Assembly (NCBI GenBank): GCA_000525675.1
Contig: CP002190.1
Span: 2,170,001-2,234,000 of the forward strand
Direction of reading: 5' to 3'
Length of the DNA stretch: 64,000 nt
Source of the DNA: Bdellovibrio bacteriovorus W
GTDB lineage: Bacteria; Bdellovibrionota; Bdellovibrionia; Bdellovibrionales; Bdellovibrionaceae
Shown here in pieces: positions 60,659 to 64,000 of this stretch (position 1 is the stretch's first letter; the number at the start of each line of letters is the position of its first letter). Both the position numbers and the translations under genes were made by a program. The notes beneath the pieces were generated by a model. It saw nothing but the letters and a program-made list of their open reading frames with translations, was not told where the DNA came from and searched no databases.

Positions 60659-60997
60659 TTTTTCCCTGATTTTAGGAATAGACGACACGGCAATTATAAA
60701 AAATTACCAATGTCAGTCTCGTCAATGGCTGCTTCTTTCAAACAACCACATCAGTGCCGGGATCTTAACATCCAGTATGTCGACACGGATCTGAAGACAG
60801 GCTTCAGAGACTACTCCCTAACGAAGCGTGAAGATAGCCATTCCCTGCACCGAAAGCAAGCATTCTCTACATTTGCCGCAAAATGGGAGTCTCAATATAG
60901 AAGTTACCGAGTATTTCTTCCCACTTGAACAGGTCATAAACTATTTGTAGCATAGATCTTTACACAATTTCTTAATCTGGGACCAGCAAAGACACCT
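60659..60997. other. Intergenic region without gene
   Basis: No gene was found. A short perfect hairpin (TCTGAAG...CTTCAGA) occurs near 60790-60809. A GTG-started frame of 91 codons (60653-60928) has no ribosome site and no family, and was not accepted. Confidence 0.3.
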
Positions 60998-62338
60998 ATG
61001 AAAACCTTCACGCCACTTCTTACCGCACAAAAAAAATTCTGGTTTTTAACATTCGATATTCTGATTTTCCTAGCGGCCTTTGCTATTGCGATCATAGCAC
61101 GCTTCTCAGGCACGTATGTTTCGATGCCCCTCAATACAGAATTGATCTTACTCGCCCTCGCCGTTCCCACGCTTCAGTATATTTTTGGTAACTACGACCT
61201 AGATCATATCTCCGACTTTAAACAGCTTTTAGCACGCCAAATTGTAGCGATCATCTTCACTCTTCTTTTTGCCACTCTTGTGACATATGTGTTTGCCACT
61301 GAGCGTGCGGGAATCTTTGGCCGTGGTATCTTGTTTATCGCTCTCGGAGGATTCTTCGTTCTATCTGTGGCCTATCGAAGTGCCGTCGCCTCATACCTAA
61401 AGAAAATCAAAGGTACTTTAAAATGGCTTATTCTTGCTGATGCAAAAACACAAGAGATCGTCAAAAAAGATTTCTCTCAGTTGGATTTCGAAGGAACTCT
61501 GGATTTCCTCACTCCTGAAGAAGCTCTTCAGTCAAAAGATTGGCTCAATCGTAAATGGAGCACGATCGTTGTTTCTATTACGAATCACGAGCACCAAAGC
61601 CAGCTAGGCCCTATTATTATCGATGCAAAATGTTCTGGTTTAAATACGATCACAATTACGACATTCTACGAAAGACATCTTCGCAAAGTGCCAGTGCATC
61701 TTTTGGACTATGCGTGGTTCATCAATGCTGGTGGCTTCTATAGCATTACTAATCCTGTGAAGCTGCGTCTCAAACGCATTATCGACATCAGCTTGTCTCT
61801 ATTTTTGTTGATTCTCACAGCGCCCGTTTTGTTGTTAACGGCTCTAGCAATTCGCCTTGAATCAAAGGGTGATGCTGTTTATAGCCAAATTCGTACGGGC
61901 AAAGACAATAAGCCGTTCACAATTTATAAATTACGCTCCATGCGCTCCGATGCTGAAAAAGACGGAGCAAAGTGGGCACAGAAAAATGACAATCGTATCA
62001 CTCGTGTGGGCAAAATGATTCGCCTTACCCGCTTAGATGAGTTGCCACAGCTTTGGAACGTTCTCCGCGGAGACATGAGCTTTGTTGGACCCCGCCCAGA
62101 GCGTCCAGAGTTCAATGAAATGCTAAAAAAAGAATTGCCGTTCTATGAACTTCGCCACATCGTACGCCCAGGGATCACGGGTTGGGCGCAGGTACTTTAC
62201 CCGTATGGCGCAAGCGTTGAGGACTCTAAGGAGAAGCTTCAGTTTGAGCTCTACTACATCAAGCACAGTGGCACGATGCTCGACCTGCTCATCATCCTAA
62301 AAACAATTCGCGTTGTGGTAGGAGCCCGAGGACGTTAA
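60998..62338 (+). CDS. Polyprenyl-phosphate sugar-1-phosphate transferase (WcaJ/WbaP type)
   Basis: A 446-residue membrane protein. Four N-terminal helices (about 13-125) and a CoA-binding-like linker (about 140-250) precede a reentrant/hydrophobic segment (about 262-290). The catalytic sugar-transferase domain follows ([58 protein letters not shown]). It starts exopolysaccharide or O-antigen repeat synthesis by loading a sugar-phosphate onto undecaprenyl phosphate. The motifs PRPERPEF and GITGWAQV are the standard ones. The glycosyltransferase genes on the other strand suggest a polysaccharide locus that continues beyond the window. Confidence 0.93.
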   Translation: MKTFTPLLTAQKKFWFLTFDILIFLAAFAIAIIARFSGTYVSMPLNTELILLALAVPTLQYIFGNYDLDHISDFKQLLARQIVAIIFTLLFATLVTYVFATERAGIFGRGILFIALGGFFVLSVAYRSAVASYLKKIKGTLKWLILADAKTQEIVKKDFSQLDFEGTLDFLTPEEALQSKDWLNRKWSTIVVSITNHEHQSQLGPIIIDAKCSGLNTITITTFYERHLRKVPVHLLDYAWFINAGGFYSITNPVKLRLKRIIDISLSLFLLILTAPVLLLTALAIRLESKGDAVYSQIRTGKDNKPFTIYKLRSMRSDAEKDGAKWAQKNDNRITRVGKMIRLTRLDELPQLWNVLRGDMSFVGPRPERPEFNEMLKKELPFYELRHIVRPGITGWAQVLYPYGASVEDSKEKLQFELYYIKHSGTMLDLLIILKTIRVVVGARGR

Positions 62339-62378
62339 CAATTTCTGTATGAATTTATTCGTAAGATTTTAAATCTAA

Positions 62379-62409
62379 AAAGGCTTCCACTAAGGAAGCC
62401 TTTTTTTTA
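62379..62409. terminator. Bidirectional terminator
   Basis: The stem AAGGCTTCC / GGAAGCCTT with a 5-nt loop and strong A/T runs either side. It separates the converging sugar-transferase and glycosyltransferase genes and overlaps the end of the latter. Confidence 0.9.
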
Positions 62410-63556
62410 TCTCCGCCGAGAAAAACTGAGCCTTGGCATCCCAAGTTTCATTCCCCTCTAAGTAAGATAAAGTTCTCTGCGCGTCGAGCTGATGCCCTGC
62501 TCTGATCTCTTCAACGTGTGCGATGAAATCCTCAGGACTGTTTCCAAGATACAAATGATCCTTAAAAGTTACAACTTCTGGCAAAGCCGTCGCAATCACA
62601 GGTCGCCCTGTGCTTAAGTACTCCTTGAGTTTCAAAGGATTAATATTCTCCGTAAGCTCATTGCGCACATAAGGAAGAATAAAAATATCCATTGAGGAAA
62701 TTGTTTGTGGCAGATTTTTATAGGGAACTGGCCCATGAAAATGAATGTTCTTAAGTCCAGAGAGTTCTTCGATTGGGCAGACGACATTTCCATAAATGTG
62801 AATTTGGTCTTTTGCCAGAGACTCGGCCATTTTCTTTAAAATTTTTTGATCAGATCTTTCATCAAACAGTCCGAAGTAACAAATTTGCAAAGATTCAAGA
62901 CTCGTCACCTTCTTCGGACCTATATTGAAATGCTTAAACTCCACACCGTGAGTTAATAAAAGAGTCTCACTCTTGCCATTGCTTTTTGTTTTTTGCAGCG
63001 ACCGAGAGGTGGCAAAGACGAGGTCTGACTTCTTTAATAAAAGATCTTCCATGTCTTTGACCATCTTATAGTTCAAGCCAGGCCATAGCGAGAACTCATC
63101 CACGCATACATAGACTTTCAAAGACTCATTAAAGTCACCAATATAGTCGGCGGCATTAGGAACGGAGTAAATCGAGACGGGCGACGTTATGCCTTGCGCC
63201 TGAAGAGCTTTACTAACCGTGCGCTGAACACTCCAACGATTTAAACGACGAATGAACGTGAACTGATTCAAGGGAATCATCAAGGGTCGCACGATCGTGA
63301 TATTTTCAGGAACTTGTACGCCCTCATGGGTTACCTGCGGCTTAAACCACTTCGTTACCTTTTCAAGAATTCGGCGTAAATCGTAAAGAGAAAATTTAGG
63401 AGAGCGAATGCCAATGGTTTCAACCCAAATCCATTTGTTAGACGAAAAAAGGGGACGTAAGAGATGCTCCAAAGAATGAGCATGGCGCCCAAAATCTTCG
63501 CCAAAGACGATGACATTTTGATTTTTTAAGAGGTGCTCGCTCTCAATCGAACTCAT
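62390..63556 (-). CDS. Glycosyltransferase (GT4-like, GT-B fold)
   Basis: A 388-residue cytoplasmic glycosyltransferase. The N-terminal half has FGEDFGRHAHSLEHLLRPL. A catalytic-domain-like C-terminal half has LLTHGVEFKHFN, YFGLFDERSDQKIL, HFHGPVPYKNLPQTI and LKLKEYLSTGRPVIATALPEV (the E-x7-E type site). This layout matches GT4-like enzymes that build surface glycans. ATG 63556 overlaps the stop of the upstream GT2 gene by 4 nt (ATGA), which favours it over TTG 63574. Donor and acceptor sugars are not predictable. Confidence 0.85.
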   Translation of the reverse strand: MSSIESEHLLKNQNVIVFGEDFGRHAHSLEHLLRPLFSSNKWIWVETIGIRSPKFSLYDLRRILEKVTKWFKPQVTHEGVQVPENITIVRPLMIPLNQFTFIRRLNRWSVQRTVSKALQAQGITSPVSIYSVPNAADYIGDFNESLKVYVCVDEFSLWPGLNYKMVKDMEDLLLKKSDLVFATSRSLQKTKSNGKSETLLLTHGVEFKHFNIGPKKVTSLESLQICYFGLFDERSDQKILKKMAESLAKDQIHIYGNVVCPIEELSGLKNIHFHGPVPYKNLPQTISSMDIFILPYVRNELTENINPLKLKEYLSTGRPVIATALPEVVTFKDHLYLGNSPEDFIAHVEEIRAGHQLDAQRTLSYLEGNETWDAKAQFFSAEIKKRLP

Positions 63557-64000
63557 CTTTGGGCCTTTTTCCAAACTTCCACATTGGATTGCTGTTTTAG
63601 AAAAAACTGGAATCCCTTATAAGCTGCTAGGTTCACGTTGCAATAATAGTAAGGCAAATAGAAAATCCCCAAAGAGCGGTGCCGACGATCTTTCTGCCAA
63701 CCGATGAATGCCATCATATAGAACGCAAACTGCAGAACTATAAAGATCGCATAGAAGGCATGTTCTCCCGCAATAATGGCGTTGCTTAAGAAGATACCCG
63801 CCAAGAGCAGCCACATAAAATAGCGAAGCCCCTTATGAATCATGAACTGAAAACCGAACCAGCTTGTGAACGGATTTAGAAGCTGTTTATAGAGACTCAT
63901 GATCTGGATACCACCATAGACCATTCTCGATTTCACATTGAAATCATCTTTAAGAGTGATCGATGCTTCTTCTTCGGTGATCGCCTCTTGATCATAAATC
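63553..64000 (-). CDS. Glycosyltransferase family 2, C-terminal part (truncated by window edge)
   Basis: The frame is open from the right edge to TGA at 63553, about 148 residues. It begins IYDQEAITEEEASITLKDDF, then VKSRMVYGGIQIM: the pattern of the C-terminal catalytic end of processive GT2 enzymes, with the EE and R segments. Two to three hydrophobic helices (about 50-110 of the visible part) follow, for membrane anchoring. Only the C-terminal third or so is visible, so the active-site DxD lies off the window. It overlaps the downstream GT4-like gene by 4 nt, so both are one operon transcribed leftwards. Confidence 0.8.
   Translation of the reverse strand, partial: IYDQEAITEEEASITLKDDFNVKSRMVYGGIQIMSLYKQLLNPFTSWFGFQFMIHKGLRYFMWLLLAGIFLSNAIIAGEHAFYAIFIVLQFAFYMMAFIGWQKDRRHRSLGIFYLPYYYCNVNLAAYKGFQFFLKQQSNVEVWKKAQR

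Noticed and set aside
60659-60800. yybP-ykoY manganese riboswitch ahead of the GDT1-family gene
   Set aside because: The GGGGAGUA core is absent on the relevant strand; only a small hairpin at the ribosome site is supported.

Overview
The window reads as a chromosomal segment of a Bdellovibrio-like deltaproteobacterial-type predator or close relative (Bdellovibrionota). This is inferred from the gene mix: bacterial topoisomerase VI, many exported hydrolases, hybrid sensor kinases, PilZ and cyclic-nucleotide-binding proteins, and a eukaryote-like ABCC transporter. The composition by eye is moderately AT-rich, which would suit a low-GC Bdellovibrio rather than B. bacteriovorus HD100. No rRNA, tRNA, CRISPR array or complete insertion sequence was recognised.

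Layout. 1-2.6 kb: a copper-type P1B ATPase behind two MerR/CueR-type palindromes, one of them a perfectly symmetrical promoter. 2.7-4.6 kb: a catalytic-domain-less serine-recombinase relative with a small coupled membrane ORF, then an exported endonuclease I. 5-10.2 kb: FMN reductase, an RRM RNA-binding protein with an IF-1 paralogue, and a P-type cation ATPase with a tandem universal stress protein. 10.6-17.9 kb: putative lipoprotein and subtilase, a full-length ABCC-like exporter, an M15-like lipoprotein peptidase and a rhomboid protease. 17.9-22.5 kb: two decayed genes, a low-complexity exported peptide, a two-component system and an ArsC. 22.9-27.1 kb: a secreted Ntn amidase, the copA-cueR operon with its CueR promoter, and a KGG-repeat stress protein. 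27.4-33.3 kb: MscS channel, a four-gene redox operon, CapA and an AlkZ-related-like protein. 33.3-41.5 kb: MASE1-CHASE hybrid kinase, Hsp20, AspA, a metallo-beta-lactamase-fold lipoprotein and a GT39 glycosyltransferase.

41.5-50 kb holds a TonB-like protein, topoisomerase VI A and B, an HNH nuclease, a cNMP-binding/zinc-ribbon fusion with PilZ, and an LTA-synthase-like enzyme. 49.9-52.1 kb is a BolA, CGFS-glutaredoxin, DUF2892 and FAD-oxidase cluster. A RibD/DHFR-like gene is bracketed by two inverted copies of a long structured repeat (52.1 and 53.2-53.4 kb). 54.7-59.5 kb is a tightly overlapping operon of a sigma-54 regulator, CdsA-like, PlsC, MBL hydrolase and YihY/BrkB. The right end carries a Mn-exporter homologue (GDT1 family) and the start of a polysaccharide cluster (polyprenyl-phosphate sugar transferase and two glycosyltransferases).

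Themes are copper and metal homeostasis (three CueR-type sites, two P1B ATPases, one CueR and a CsoR-like box), envelope and phospholipid remodelling, and stress response. The most unusual signals are the symmetric CueR promoter, the predicted leaderless copA mRNA, topoisomerase VI in a bacterium, the inverted hairpin repeats around 52-53 kb, the free-standing recombinase domain and a small Met/Cys-rich exported gene broken by one amber codon.
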